Shown: positions 32,641 through 41,679 of the stretch, in pieces | Layout: every line of letters begins with the position of its first letter | How positions within the stretch are numbered: the stretch's first letter is position 1 | Assembly (NCBI GenBank): GCA_964657565.1 | Contig: CAZZVQ010000013.1 | Span: 10,180-74,179 of the forward strand | Source of the DNA: JAVVHH01 sp964657565 | GTDB taxonomy: Bacteria; Pseudomonadota; Alphaproteobacteria; Acetobacterales; Acetobacteraceae | Length of the DNA stretch: 64,000 nucleotides | Direction of reading: 5' to 3' | The notes under the pieces: generated by a model | What the model was told of the DNA's origin: nothing | The model's database searches: none | What the model saw: only the letters and a program-made list of their open reading frames with translations | Made by a program: the position numbers and the translations under genes

Positions 32641-33612
32641 TCAATGAAGACGGGGCGTCTTGAGAATGCTGGCGCGGTCCGTGCTCGGGATCGTCACCGA
32701 GGTGTTGCGGTTGCCGCGCCCGAGGCTGACCTGCACCGAACAGCCGGCCGGCCCCGATGCCCACACCGCGCGCCACAGCCCCGCGAGATCCGGCACCTCG
32801 GCGCCGTTGACGGCCAGGATGCGGTCGCCGGTGCGAAGCCCGGCCTTGTCGGCAGGGCCATTATCGGCGAGGCCGCCCACGACGAGCGCCTCGTCATCCT
32901 CCATCGCGTAGAGGCCGAGCCACGGCCGGGGCGGCCGATTGACCCGGCCGAACCGCATCAGGTCGTCCATGATCGGCAGCAGCAATTGGGTCGGGACGAC
33001 CATGTTCATGTCTTGCCGCTTGGAGCCCTCGCCACCTTGCTGCAGCACCAGGCTGCCGATGCCGATCAGCGCGCCGGCATCGCTGAGCAAGGCGCCGCCG
33101 CCCCAGAACGGATGCGCCGGTAGGGTGAAGATGGCGTCGTCGAGCAGGTATTCCCAATAGCCGGCGAACTCCTGCCGGCCGGCGATCTTGGCCGCCACCG
33201 AGTGCCGCCGTCCGCCGGCGGCGGCGAAGACGACGGTGTCGCCGGGCCGGGCATGCGTGCTGTCGCCGAGCGGCACCGTCGGGATCTGCACCTGGCCGAG
33301 CGCCTGCACCAGGCCGAAGCCGGTCTCCTGGTCGTAGGCCAGCGCGTGACCGGCGACGCAGCCGCCATCATAGGTCGTCAGCCACAGCGTCTCCGCCTCG
33401 GTGATGAGGTAGCCGATGGTCAGGAAGAGGCCGGGCTGGATGTGAACGGCACTGCCGGCCCGCTCGGTCCCCAGCGTGCCCGCCGTGAAGGCATCCTCCG
33501 GCACGTGGGCGCGCAGCCCGACCACGGCACGCAGCGCGTCTTCGAGGTCGAAGCTGTAATCAGCTGACTTCGGCTGCAGCGTGGTCGGGATGGGTGGGTC
33601 GGATTTGGCCAT
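32641..33612 (-). CDS. HtrA-like PDZ protein with a degenerate trypsin-type active site
   Basis: Protein of 323 residues with a trypsin-like (S1C) beta-barrel domain (~residues 45-215) and a C-terminal PDZ domain (RPWLGLYAMEDDEALVVGGL, AGLRTGDRILAVNGAEV). By position, the catalytic His of the usual TNAHV is Tyr here (TIGYLI), the Asp of TDLAL is Gly (TGFGLV), and the Ser of GNSGGP is Gly (FWGGGALL). All three triad residues appear lost, so it is probably a non-catalytic binding or chaperone protein. No signal peptide is visible; a GTG at 33624 is an alternative start. It is upstream of and probably co-transcribed with the penicillin-acylase-like gene. Confidence 0.8.
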   Translation of the reverse strand: MAKSDPPIPTTLQPKSADYSFDLEDALRAVVGLRAHVPEDAFTAGTLGTERAGSAVHIQPGLFLTIGYLITEAETLWLTTYDGGCVAGHALAYDQETGFGLVQALGQVQIPTVPLGDSTHARPGDTVVFAAAGGRRHSVAAKIAGRQEFAGYWEYLLDDAIFTLPAHPFWGGGALLSDAGALIGIGSLVLQQGGEGSKRQDMNMVVPTQLLLPIMDDLMRFGRVNRPPRPWLGLYAMEDDEALVVGGLADNGPADKAGLRTGDRILAVNGAEVPDLAGLWRAVWASGPAGCSVQVSLGRGNRNTSVTIPSTDRASILKTPRLH

Positions 33613-33658
33613 GTCGGCAGACACTACGAGCGAAAACTATGGCCGCGGAAGGGCGGTG

Positions 33659-35173
33659 TTATGACGCATAATTCACCATGATGGTCTTCTTGTGCATGAA
33701 GTGCTCGAGCATCGATTCGAGGCTGGCTTCCTTGCCCAACCCGCTGCTCTTGACGCCACCGTAGGACAGGTTGGCTTGCACGACGAGGTTCTGGTTGATC
33801 TGTACCAGCCCGGCCTCGAGACGGTGGGCGAGGTCGAGCCCGAGCGTCAGATTGTTGGTCCAGAGCGAGGCGGCGAGGCCGTATTCGGTGCCGTTCGCGT
33901 CGGCGAGCACCTTCTCGGCATCGTCGAACGGGAACACGACCGTGACGGGGCCGAAGATCTCCTCTTGGACGAGGCGGCTCTCGTTGGGAAGGTTGGTAAA
34001 GATGTAGGGGCGGATGAACAGGCCCTTCTTCAGGGCCGGGTCATCGGGCATCGCAGAACAGGCGCGGCCGGTCGCGCCCGAGGTGGCGAGGCCCTCGTCG
34101 ATGAACGTCTTCACCTTCTGGAACTGGTCGTCGCTGATGATGGTGCCGATGTCGGTCTTCTCGTCGAGCGGGTCGCCCATCACCATGGCGTCGACCTTGG
34201 CCGCGACGGCGTCGACGAACTTGTCGAAGATCGGGCGCTCCACATAGATGCGGCTGGCGGCGGTACAGCTCTGGCCCTGGCGGGTGAAGCGCATCGACGT
34301 GACGGCGCCCATGACGGTCTTCTCGAAGTCGCAATCGGCGAACACGATCATCGGGCTCTTGCCGCCCAACTCGAGCGTCACCGGCACCAGCTTCTCGGCA
34401 GCGCCCTTGGCGATGATGCGGCCGACCTCGACGGAGCCGGTGAACGTCACCTTCTTGACCTTCGGATGCTGCACCAGCGGCCCGCCGCATTCGGGGCCGA
34501 AGCCGGACAGCATGTTGAAGCAGCCCGGCGGCAGGATGCGGTTGAGCAGCTCGCAGATGCGCAGCACCGTCAGCGGCGCCTCTTCGGCGGATTTCACCAC
34601 GACGGTGTTGCCGGCCACGAGCGCGGGGGCGACCTTCAACGCCATCAGCAGCATCGGCACGTTCCACGGAATGATCGCGCCGACCACGCCGAGCGGTTCG
34701 CGCACGGTGACGGAGAGCACGTTGGGGGCGAAGGGGACGCTCTCGCCCTTCAGCTCGCCGCCGAGGCCGCCGTAGAATTCGAAGATGTCGGCCACGACGC
34801 CGGCCTCGACGCGGCTCTCGGTGCGCAGCGCCTTGCCGGTCTCGAGCGCGATGAGGCGGGCGAGCTCTTCCTTGTGTTCGTTCAGCAGCGCCGCGCACTG
34901 GGCAACCATGGCGCCGCGCCTGCGGGACGGGACCTTGGCCCAGTCCTTTTGCGCGCGGTCGGCGGCTTGGACGGCGGCCTCGACGTCGGCGGCGTCACCC
35001 TCGGCGGCTTGGCCGATGGTTTCGCCCGTCGCCGGGTTGGTGACGTCGAAGCTCTTGCCCGCGCGGCCCGGCACGAAGCGGCCGCCGATGAAGTGCAACC
35101 CGGACAACGCCTTGGCGAGTGCCTTTTCGTCCATCGTCGGTTCGGCTGGCGTGCGATGCGGTGAGTCGAGCAT
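33659..35173 (-). CDS. NAD(P)-dependent aldehyde dehydrogenase
   Basis: Cytoplasmic aldehyde dehydrogenase of 504 residues. It has IPWNVPMLLMALKVAPALVAGN for cofactor binding, FTGSVEVGRIIAKGAAEKL, the general-base Glu in TLELGGKSPMIV and the catalytic Cys in RQGQSCTAASRI, all in the usual order. The ATG at 35173 is supported by AGGGAGG eight bases upstream; an ATG at 35134 is less likely. It is divergent from a CoA-transferase gene 92 bases away, which may share a metabolic role. The substrate cannot be deduced. Confidence 0.93.
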   Translation of the reverse strand: MLDSPHRTPAEPTMDEKALAKALSGLHFIGGRFVPGRAGKSFDVTNPATGETIGQAAEGDAADVEAAVQAADRAQKDWAKVPSRRRGAMVAQCAALLNEHKEELARLIALETGKALRTESRVEAGVVADIFEFYGGLGGELKGESVPFAPNVLSVTVREPLGVVGAIIPWNVPMLLMALKVAPALVAGNTVVVKSAEEAPLTVLRICELLNRILPPGCFNMLSGFGPECGGPLVQHPKVKKVTFTGSVEVGRIIAKGAAEKLVPVTLELGGKSPMIVFADCDFEKTVMGAVTSMRFTRQGQSCTAASRIYVERPIFDKFVDAVAAKVDAMVMGDPLDEKTDIGTIISDDQFQKVKTFIDEGLATSGATGRACSAMPDDPALKKGLFIRPYIFTNLPNESRLVQEEIFGPVTVVFPFDDAEKVLADANGTEYGLAASLWTNNLTLGLDLAHRLEAGLVQINQNLVVQANLSYGGVKSSGLGKEASLESMLEHFMHKKTIMVNYAS

Positions 35174-35265
35174 CCGAATTGCCTCCCTGTGCGGCTCGGT
35201 CTAGGTCTGTTGGCCTTTAATGGGCCGATCGCCGGGTCCGGACAAGGTGGGGGAAGCAAGCGACG

Positions 35266-36474
35266 ATGAGCGAGAGAAGCGGGCCGTTGAAGGGCCTCAC
35301 CGTGTTCGACCTGACCCGCGTCCTGGCCGGCCCGACCTGCGTGCAGATGCTGGCCGACATGGGCGCCGACGTGATCAAGGTGGAGAAGCCCGGCAGCGGC
35401 GACGATACGCGCGGGTTCGCGCCGCCGTTCATGCCGGGCACGAACGAAAGCGCCTACTTCGTTGGCGTGAATAGGAACAAGCGCTCCGTGACGCTGGACA
35501 TCGCCAAGCCCGAGGGGCAGGCGATCGCGCACGAGCTGGTCAAGCAGTGCGACATCCTGGTCGAGAACTTCAAGGTGGGCACGCTCACGCGGTATGGCCT
35601 CGGCTATGAGCAGCTGCATGCGGCGCAGCCCGGACTGATCTACTGCAGCATCACCGGGTTCGGGCAGACCGGGCCGTATGCGCCGCGACCGGGCTATGAT
35701 GGGCTGGTGCAGGCGATGGGCGGGGTGATGAGCCTGACCGGCGAGCCGGAGGGGCTGCCGATGAAGGTGGGGGTGCCGGTCGCGGATGTATTCGCTGGGC
35801 TGTATGGCTGCATCGGCATCCTGGCGGCGCTTCGACACAAGGAGGCGACCGGGCTGGGGCAGCAGATCGACATCGGCATGCTGGACACGCATGTGGCGTG
35901 GCTGGCCAACCAGGGGATGAACTATCTCGCCACCGGGCAGAGCCCGCCACGGCTGGGGAACGACCATCCCAACATCGTGCCGTATCAGGTGTTCCCGACC
36001 GCGGACGGGCACATCGTGCTGTCGATCGGCAACGATCCGACGTTTGCCCGGTTCTGTAAGGGGTTCGGGCTCGATCTTCTGTTGAAAGATGAGCGTTTTG
36101 CGACCAATGCCGCGCGGGTGGCGAACCGGAAGCTGGTCACCGACACGCTGACCCCGGTAATGCAGGGGCAAACCACGGATTGGTGGGTCGAGCGGCTGGA
36201 AACGGCCAAGATCGGGTGTGGGCCGATCAACACGTTGGAGAAGGTGTTCGCCGATCCGCATGTGCAGGCGCGCGGCGTGGTCGTCGACATGCCGCACCCG
36301 GCGTCGCCGGACGGGGTGAAAGTGATCGCCAACCCGGTCCGCCTGTCGGAGACGCCGCCGGACTACCACCTGCCGCCGCCGCTGCTGGGCGAGCATACGG
36401 ATAGCGTGCTGGGCGAGCGGCTCGGCTTCTCGGCGGAGCGGCTGGCCGACCTGCGGGAGGCCGGGGTGATCTGA
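35266..36474 (+). CDS. CaiB/BaiF family CoA-transferase
   Basis: Family III CoA-transferase of 402 residues, moving CoA between carboxylic acids. The N-terminal LTVFDLTRVLAGPTCVQMLA and ADVIKVEKPGSGDDTR, the GYDGLVQAMGGVMSLTG segment and the catalytic Asp in QIDIGMLDTHVAWLA are all present. It most resembles dicarboxylate CoA-transferases (succinate, glutarate, mesaconate type), but that is an impression. Its stop overlaps the start of the hydrolase gene (TGATG), so the two are co-translated. Confidence 0.9.
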   Translation: MSERSGPLKGLTVFDLTRVLAGPTCVQMLADMGADVIKVEKPGSGDDTRGFAPPFMPGTNESAYFVGVNRNKRSVTLDIAKPEGQAIAHELVKQCDILVENFKVGTLTRYGLGYEQLHAAQPGLIYCSITGFGQTGPYAPRPGYDGLVQAMGGVMSLTGEPEGLPMKVGVPVADVFAGLYGCIGILAALRHKEATGLGQQIDIGMLDTHVAWLANQGMNYLATGQSPPRLGNDHPNIVPYQVFPTADGHIVLSIGNDPTFARFCKGFGLDLLLKDERFATNAARVANRKLVTDTLTPVMQGQTTDWWVERLETAKIGCGPINTLEKVFADPHVQARGVVVDMPHPASPDGVKVIANPVRLSETPPDYHLPPPLLGEHTDSVLGERLGFSAERLADLREAGVI

Positions 36475-37304
36475 TGCGGCGTCTCGTGCTCGCCCTCGCG
36501 CTGGCCGTCAACGCTTGTTCCGGGGCTTGTGCCGGGCCGTCGCGGGGGCAGGTCGTGGTCGGGCAACAGCCGGGCGCGGAGACGGTCGCCATTCCGGCGG
36601 GCGACGTGACGCTGCGGGCGCAGTTCGTGCAGCCGGCCGGCGCCCCGAAAGCTCCGTCCGTGATCGCGCTGCACGGCTGTGGCGGACCGTGGCCAACCCG
36701 TGATCGGCAATGGGAGCGCCTGCTGAGCGAGGCCGGACACCAGGCGCTGTTTCCCGACAGCTTCGGCTCGCGAGGGCTGGGCTCGCAGTGCAAGGTGAGC
36801 CAGCGGACGGTGTCGCCGAACCGGGAGCGCCGGGCGGACGCGGTGGCGGCGATCGACTGGCTCACTGCCCAGCCGGCGACGCCGGCGGGTGGCGTGGTGG
36901 TGATGGGGTGGTCCAACGGCGGCTCGACGGTGCTCGCTACCGCGGCCGAAGGCGTGACCCGGCCCGGCAGCGTGCGCGGGTTCATCGCCCTCTACCCGGG
37001 CTGCAGCCCCTATGCGCGCCGGGCGAGCTGGGCGCCGGCTGCGCCACTCCTCATATTGATGGGCGACACCGATGATTGGACCCCGGCCGCGCCCTGCCGG
37101 GCGCTGGCGGCGCGGTTCCCGGACCGCATCACGCTCGTGACGTATCCGGACACCTACCACGATTTCGACGTGCCGGGGCATCCGGTTCGGGTGCGCAAGG
37201 GCCTGGCCTATACGGCCGGCGGCAGCGGCGAGGCTCATACCGGCACGAACGAAACGTCCCGCGCCGATGCGATTGCCCGGGTGCTGGCGTTTCTGCAGCG
37301 TTAG
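36474..37304 (+). CDS. secreted dienelactone hydrolase family protein
   Basis: Alpha/beta-hydrolase of 276 residues with a signal peptide or lipoprotein-like N-terminus (LALALAVNACSGACAGP). HGCGGPWP forms the oxyanion segment, the nucleophile Ser is in VVMGWSNGGS, the Asp in LMGDTDDWTP and the His in YPDTYHDFD, giving a full triad. The ATG at 36474 shares one base with the CoA-transferase stop. Convergent with the MBL-fold gene, overlapping it by four bases. The natural ester substrate is unknown. Confidence 0.85.
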   Translation: MRRLVLALALAVNACSGACAGPSRGQVVVGQQPGAETVAIPAGDVTLRAQFVQPAGAPKAPSVIALHGCGGPWPTRDRQWERLLSEAGHQALFPDSFGSRGLGSQCKVSQRTVSPNRERRADAVAAIDWLTAQPATPAGGVVVMGWSNGGSTVLATAAEGVTRPGSVRGFIALYPGCSPYARRASWAPAAPLLILMGDTDDWTPAAPCRALAARFPDRITLVTYPDTYHDFDVPGHPVRVRKGLAYTAGGSGEAHTGTNETSRADAIARVLAFLQR

Positions 37305-37981
37305 CGCGACTCGTCGAACACGAAGATGCGGGGTGGCCCGGGCTGCAGCATGTCCGGCGTGAGCTCCATCGTGGAGCCGCCGACGCGGGTGATGCGGTCC
37401 GGCGGGATGCGGGCGAGGAAGCGGTCGACGGGTTCGATCTTGAGCACGCCCTTGGGGCTGAAATAGTGCATCGGGATCACCGCCTTGGGCCCGATCGCCG
37501 CGATGGCGTGGTCCAGGTCGTCCAGCGCGATGGTGGCGTGCTCGCCGGTCAGCGCCAGCATGAGGTCGACCTTGCCGCGGAGGTCGTCGAGTTGGGCCGG
37601 GTCGACGGGGTTGCCGATGTCGCCCATGTGCAGGACGCTGATGTGGCCGAGCTCGAAGAGATAGAGTGCGTTGGCGTCGGGGTCGCGGCCGAAATCGAAG
37701 GTCTTGCTCTCGTAGGCCGGGAAGGAGCGGATCGGCACGCCGCACGCCTCGGTGCCCTCGGGCGGCAGTTCGAGCGCGTTGACGACCACCGGCGCGCCGC
37801 GGACGTGGCTGGGGTCGGAATGAAACCGGTCGGTGGCGGAGCTCATGATGACGAGGTCGGCGGGCTCGTCGATCGGGTCGAAGCCGGATCCGTTCGGGCC
37901 CGGGGTGTAGGGGTCGGTGACGACCGCCGTGCCGTTGGCTTCGAAGCGGAAGCTGGCATGGGCGTAGAAGGTGATCTTCAT
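37301..37981 (-). CDS. MBL-fold protein lacking the HxHxDH metal motif
   Basis: Protein of 226 residues with the fold outline of UPF0173/L-ascorbate-lactonase-like hydrolases: MKITFYAHASFRFEANG, VVTDPYTPG, then ISVLHMGDIG and AVIPMHYFSPKG. Where active members have SHGHGDH, this one reads SSATDRFHSD, so most metal-binding histidines are missing, while later ligands (GDIG, MHYF) are kept. It may bind metal differently or be non-catalytic. It stands alone, tail-to-tail with the hydrolase gene. Confidence 0.75.
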   Translation of the reverse strand: MKITFYAHASFRFEANGTAVVTDPYTPGPNGSGFDPIDEPADLVIMSSATDRFHSDPSHVRGAPVVVNALELPPEGTEACGVPIRSFPAYESKTFDFGRDPDANALYLFELGHISVLHMGDIGNPVDPAQLDDLRGKVDLMLALTGEHATIALDDLDHAIAAIGPKAVIPMHYFSPKGVLKIEPVDRFLARIPPDRITRVGGSTMELTPDMLQPGPPRIFVFDESR

Positions 37982-38080
37982 GGGGCGATGCCTCCCGAGC
38001 TAGAAGTAGGCGCGGATCAGCCATTCATCGCGGTTTCCGCAACTCTATGATACGCACGTGTCGCTTTTGCGAGGACCCCC

Positions 38081-39394
38081 ATGAACGAGCAGACCGCCTC
38101 CTCCAGCCTTGCCCGCTTCTTCGCCGCACCGCTTGCCGATACCGACCCGGCGCTCGCAGCCGCGATCCAGGGTGAGTTGCACCGCCAGCAGGACGGGATC
38201 GAATTGATCGCCAGCGAGAACATCGTCTCGGCCGCCGTGCTCGAGGCGCAGGGATCGGTGCTGACCAACAAATACGCCGAGGGCTATCCCGGGCGGCGCT
38301 ACTACGGCGGTTGCGCCGAGGTGGACGTGGCCGAAACGCTGGCGATCGATCGCGCCAAGCAGCTGTTCGGCTGCGACTACGCCAACGTGCAGCCGCACTC
38401 GGGCGCGCAGGCGAACCAGGCGGTGTTCCTGGCGCTGGTCAAGCCCGGCGACACCATCCTGGGCATGAGCCTGGCGGCCGGCGGGCATCTGACGCACGGC
38501 GCGGCGCCGAACCTGTCGGGCAAGTGGTTCAACGCGATCCAGTATGGCGTGCGGGCGGATGACGGGCTGCTGGATTACGATCAGCTCGAGAGCCTGGCGC
38601 GCGAGCACAAGCCGAAGCTGATCATCGCCGGCGGGTCCGCGTATCCGCGGGTGATCGACTTCGCGCGGTTCCGCCGCATCGCCGACGAGGTCGGGGCGTT
38701 CTTCATGGTGGACATGGCCCATTTTGCCGGATTGGTTGCGGCTGGGGTCTACCCGTCGCCGCTGCCGCACGCGCACGTGGTGACCACGACCACGCACAAG
38801 ACGCTGCGCGGTCCGCGCGGCGGCATGATCCTCAGCAACGACCTGGATCTGGGCAAGAAATTCAACTCGGCCGTGTTCCCCGGCCTGCAGGGCGGCCCGC
38901 TGATGCATGTGATCGCCGGCAAGGCGGTGGCGTTCGGCGAGGCGCTGCGGCCCGAGTTCCGGACCTATGCGCGCGCCGTGGTCGACAATGCGCAGGCGCT
39001 GGCGGCGACGCTGGTCGAGCAGGGCTGCGCGATCGTGACCGGCGGGACCGACAGCCATCTGATGCTGGTGGACCTGCGGCCGAAGCGCACCACGGGCAAG
39101 GCCGCCGAGGCCAGCCTGGACCGGGCGCACATGACGGCCAACAAGAACGCCATCCCGTTCGACCCGGAGAAGCCGGCGATCACGTCGGGCATCCGCTTGG
39201 GCAGCCCGGCGGCGACCAGCCGCGGCTTCGGGGTGACGGAGTTCCAGGAGGTCGGCCGCATGATCGGCGAGGTGCTGGACGGCCTGGCGCGCTCGAACGG
39301 CAACGGGAACGAGGATGTCGAGCAGGCGGTCAAGGCGCGGGTGCAAGCGATGTGCGCGCGGTTTCCGATCTACGGGAGCGGGATGGGCCGCTGA
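38081..39394 (+). CDS. glyA: serine hydroxymethyltransferase
   Basis: PLP enzyme interconverting serine and glycine with transfer of the one-carbon unit to tetrahydrofolate. It has 437 residues. LIASENIVSAAVLEAQGS, NKYAEGYPGRRYYGGC, NVQPHSGAQANQAVF and the PLP-lysine segment VVTTTTHKTLRGPRGGMIL are all present. It is upstream of nrdR, as in many alphaproteobacteria, but separated from it by a large palindromic repeat. Confidence 0.98.
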   Translation: MNEQTASSSLARFFAAPLADTDPALAAAIQGELHRQQDGIELIASENIVSAAVLEAQGSVLTNKYAEGYPGRRYYGGCAEVDVAETLAIDRAKQLFGCDYANVQPHSGAQANQAVFLALVKPGDTILGMSLAAGGHLTHGAAPNLSGKWFNAIQYGVRADDGLLDYDQLESLAREHKPKLIIAGGSAYPRVIDFARFRRIADEVGAFFMVDMAHFAGLVAAGVYPSPLPHAHVVTTTTHKTLRGPRGGMILSNDLDLGKKFNSAVFPGLQGGPLMHVIAGKAVAFGEALRPEFRTYARAVVDNAQALAATLVEQGCAIVTGGTDSHLMLVDLRPKRTTGKAAEASLDRAHMTANKNAIPFDPEKPAITSGIRLGSPAATSRGFGVTEFQEVGRMIGEVLDGLARSNGNGNEDVEQAVKARVQAMCARFPIYGSGMGR

Positions 39395-39415
39395 TTCCGA
39401 CCGCCCGCGATAGAG

Positions 39416-39486
39416 CCCTCTCCCTCCGGGAGAGGGTTGGGTGAGGGCGGTCCAGCCTGAACGAACCCTCTCCCGGAGGGAGAGGG
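39416..39486. repeat. 23-base inverted repeat between glyA and nrdR
   Basis: The arm at 39416-39438 (starting CCCTCTCCCTCCGGGAGAGG) is the perfect reverse complement of the arm at 39464-39486, separated by 25 bases. Each arm is itself nearly palindromic (CCCTCTCCC/GGGAGAGGG). The same core recurs after thiL at 44719-44739, so this is a dispersed palindromic element of the kind found in many copies in proteobacterial genomes. It may also end transcription after glyA. Confidence 0.85.
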
Positions 39487-39509
39487 AGCAGAAGAGGGCA
39501 GACGGCTGA

Positions 39510-39965
39510 ATGCGCTGCCCGTTTTGCGGACATGACGATACGCAGGTGAAGGACAGCCGGCCCGCCGATGACAACGCGGCGATCCGGCGGCGGCGGTCGT
39601 GTGGCAATTGCGGGCAGCGGTTTACCACCATCGAGCGGGTGCAGCTGCGGGAACTGACGGTGGCCAAGGCCGATGGCCGGCGGGTGCCGTTCGATCGCGA
39701 CAAGCTCGCGCGCTCCGTGCGCATCGCGCTTCGCAAGCGGCCGGTCGAGGAGGAGCGGATCGAGCGGATCGTCAACGGCATCGTGCGCCAGCTCGAATCG
39801 TCCGGCGACAACGAGATCCCGAGCCACCAGATCGGCGAACTGGTGATGGAGACGCTCAAGACGGTCGACGCGGTCGCCTATGTCCGCTTCGCCAGCGTGT
39901 ATCGCGACTTCCGCGAGGCGCGCGATTTCGAGGCCTTCCTGGGCTCGCTCGACCCGCCTACATAA
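39510..39965 (+). CDS. nrdR: transcriptional repressor NrdR
   Basis: Zinc-finger and ATP-cone repressor of ribonucleotide reductase genes, 151 residues. The N-terminal finger is MRCPFCGHDDTQVKDSR with the second pair in RSCGNCGQRFTTIE; the ATP-cone follows (VAKADGRRVPFDRDKLARSV). First gene of the nrdR-rib-nusB-thiL run and 6 bases before ribD. No change from family length. Confidence 0.98.
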   Translation: MRCPFCGHDDTQVKDSRPADDNAAIRRRRSCGNCGQRFTTIERVQLRELTVAKADGRRVPFDRDKLARSVRIALRKRPVEEERIERIVNGIVRQLESSGDNEIPSHQIGELVMETLKTVDAVAYVRFASVYRDFREARDFEAFLGSLDPPT

Positions 39966-39971
39966 ACGCCG

Positions 39972-41063
39972 ATGGACGATCACGAGCACATGCGGGCGGC
40001 GCTCGCGCTGGCCCGGCGTGGCCTGGGCAGCACGTGGCCGAACCCGTCGGTCGGCTGCGTGCTGGTGCGCGATGGCCGGGTCGTAGGCCGCGGGACGACG
40101 GCGCCGGGCGGGCGGCCGCATGCGGAGCGGATGGCGCTCGATATGGCGGGCGAGGCCGCGCGGGGAGCGACGGCGTACGTGACGCTGGAGCCCTGTTCGC
40201 ATCACGGCAAGACGCCGCCCTGTGCGGACGCGCTGATCGCGGCGGGGGTGAGCCGGGTCGTGGTGGCGTGCGGCGATCCGTATCCGGCGGTGAACGGGCA
40301 GGGGATCGCGCGGCTGCGTGCGGCGGGGATCGAGGTCGTGACCGGCGTGCTCGAAGCCGAGGCGCTGGAGCTGCAGCAGGGGTTTCTGACCCGCGTCGCG
40401 CTCGGCCGGCCGGCGGTGACGCTGAAGCTGGCCAGCACGCTCGACGGCCGGATCGCGACCCGCACCGGCGAGAGTCAGTGGATCACCGGCGCCCCGGCCC
40501 GCCGCGCGGCGCATGCGCTGCGGGCGGAACACGATGCGGTGATGGCCGGCGCCGGCACGATCCAGAGCGACGACCCCGAGCTGACCTGCCGCATTCCCGG
40601 GTTCCGCCGCGGGACAGATCTGCGCGTCGTCGCCGACACGCATCTGCGCACGCGACTGCTGTCACGGGTGATCGCCTCGGCCGGCACGGTGCCGACCTGG
40701 TTCCTGCATGGACCCGGCGCCGACCGCGACCGGGCTGCGGCCTTCCGCGAGGCCGGCGCGACGTTGATCGCGGTGCCGGCGGCCGAGCCGGGGATCGATC
40801 TGGCCGCCGCCTTGCTCGAACTGGGGCGGGCCGGACTGACGCGGGTGCTGGTCGAAGGCGGGGCCATGATTGCCGCCTCGCTACTGCGGGCCGGGCTGGT
40901 CGATCGGCTGGCCTGGTTCCATGCGCCGTCCGTCATGGGCGGCGACGGATTACCAGCCGCGGCGGCGTTCGGGACCGTCGCGCTGGAGACGATGCCGCGC
41001 TTCGCCCGGACCGCGCGGCACGCGCTGGGCGACGATATGCTGACGCTTTATTCGAGGATCTGA
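39972..41063 (+). CDS. ribD: bifunctional riboflavin biosynthesis deaminase/reductase RibD
   Basis: Catalyses the second and third steps after GTP in riboflavin synthesis. The deaminase domain (~residues 1-145) has PNPSVGCVLVRDG, PHAERMALD and the zinc motif LEPCSHHGKTPPCADAL; the reductase domain (~150-360) has TLKLASTLDGRIATRTGESQ, GAGTIQSDDPELTCR and VLVEGGAMIAASLL. The protein is 363 residues, normal length. Stop and the ribE start are one base apart. Confidence 0.98.
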   Translation: MDDHEHMRAALALARRGLGSTWPNPSVGCVLVRDGRVVGRGTTAPGGRPHAERMALDMAGEAARGATAYVTLEPCSHHGKTPPCADALIAAGVSRVVVACGDPYPAVNGQGIARLRAAGIEVVTGVLEAEALELQQGFLTRVALGRPAVTLKLASTLDGRIATRTGESQWITGAPARRAAHALRAEHDAVMAGAGTIQSDDPELTCRIPGFRRGTDLRVVADTHLRTRLLSRVIASAGTVPTWFLHGPGADRDRAAAFREAGATLIAVPAAEPGIDLAAALLELGRAGLTRVLVEGGAMIAASLLRAGLVDRLAWFHAPSVMGGDGLPAAAAFGTVALETMPRFARTARHALGDDMLTLYSRI

Positions 41064-41064
41064 G

Positions 41065-41679
41065 ATGTTCACCGGGATCATCACCGCCCGCGGCACCGTC
41101 CGCAGACTGACGCCGCTGGGCGGATCGGCCGACATGCGGCTCATCATCGAGACGCCCTGGCCGGATGCGGCCTCGATCCCGATCGGGGCGTCGATCGCCT
41201 GCGCGGGCTGTTGCCTGACGGCGGTGGAGGTCGGGGCCGATTGGTTCGCGGTGGAGGTGTCGGGGGAAACCCTGTCCAAGACTGGGCTGGGGGGCTGGGT
41301 CGAGGGCAGCCGGATGAACCTCGAGCGCTCGCTCAAGGTGGGCGACGAGTTGGGCGGGCATTTCGTGTCGGGCCATGTCGATGGGCAGGGCAAGGTGCTC
41401 GCGGTCGTGCCGGAGGCCGGGTCGCATCGGGTGACGGTCGAGGTCCCGCAGGAGCTGGCACGGTTCATCGCGCCGAAGGGGAGCGTGGCCGTGGACGGGG
41501 TGTCGCTGACGGTCAATGAAGTAAGGGGCAACGAGGTCTCGGGCGCGACGTTCGGGGTCAACATCATCCCGCATACCTGGTCGGAAACCACGCTCGGAGG
41601 CTTGCGGCCGGGCGATGCGGTGCATATCGAGATCGACATGCTCGCCCGCTACGTGGCACGAGCTTCAGGGGTCCCATGA
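41065..41679 (+). CDS. ribE: riboflavin synthase alpha chain
   Basis: Dismutates two 6,7-dimethyl-8-ribityllumazine to riboflavin. Two lumazine-binding repeats are visible in 204 residues: MFTGIITARGTVR with SIACAGCCLTAVEV, and GQGKVLAVVPEAGSHRVT with GSVAVDGVSLTVNEV. Its stop overlaps the ribBX start (ATGA). In this cluster it receives lumazine from RibH. Confidence 0.97.
   Translation: MFTGIITARGTVRRLTPLGGSADMRLIIETPWPDAASIPIGASIACAGCCLTAVEVGADWFAVEVSGETLSKTGLGGWVEGSRMNLERSLKVGDELGGHFVSGHVDGQGKVLAVVPEAGSHRVTVEVPQELARFIAPKGSVAVDGVSLTVNEVRGNEVSGATFGVNIIPHTWSETTLGGLRPGDAVHIEIDMLARYVARASGVP

Noticed and set aside
39400..39510. FMN riboswitch before the riboflavin genes
   Set aside because: The gap before nrdR holds only the palindromic repeat; none of the conserved FMN-element segments is seen.
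38045..39859. Minus-strand open frame of 604 codons opposite glyA and nrdR
   Set aside because: No protein-like segments, and both genes on the other strand are certain.
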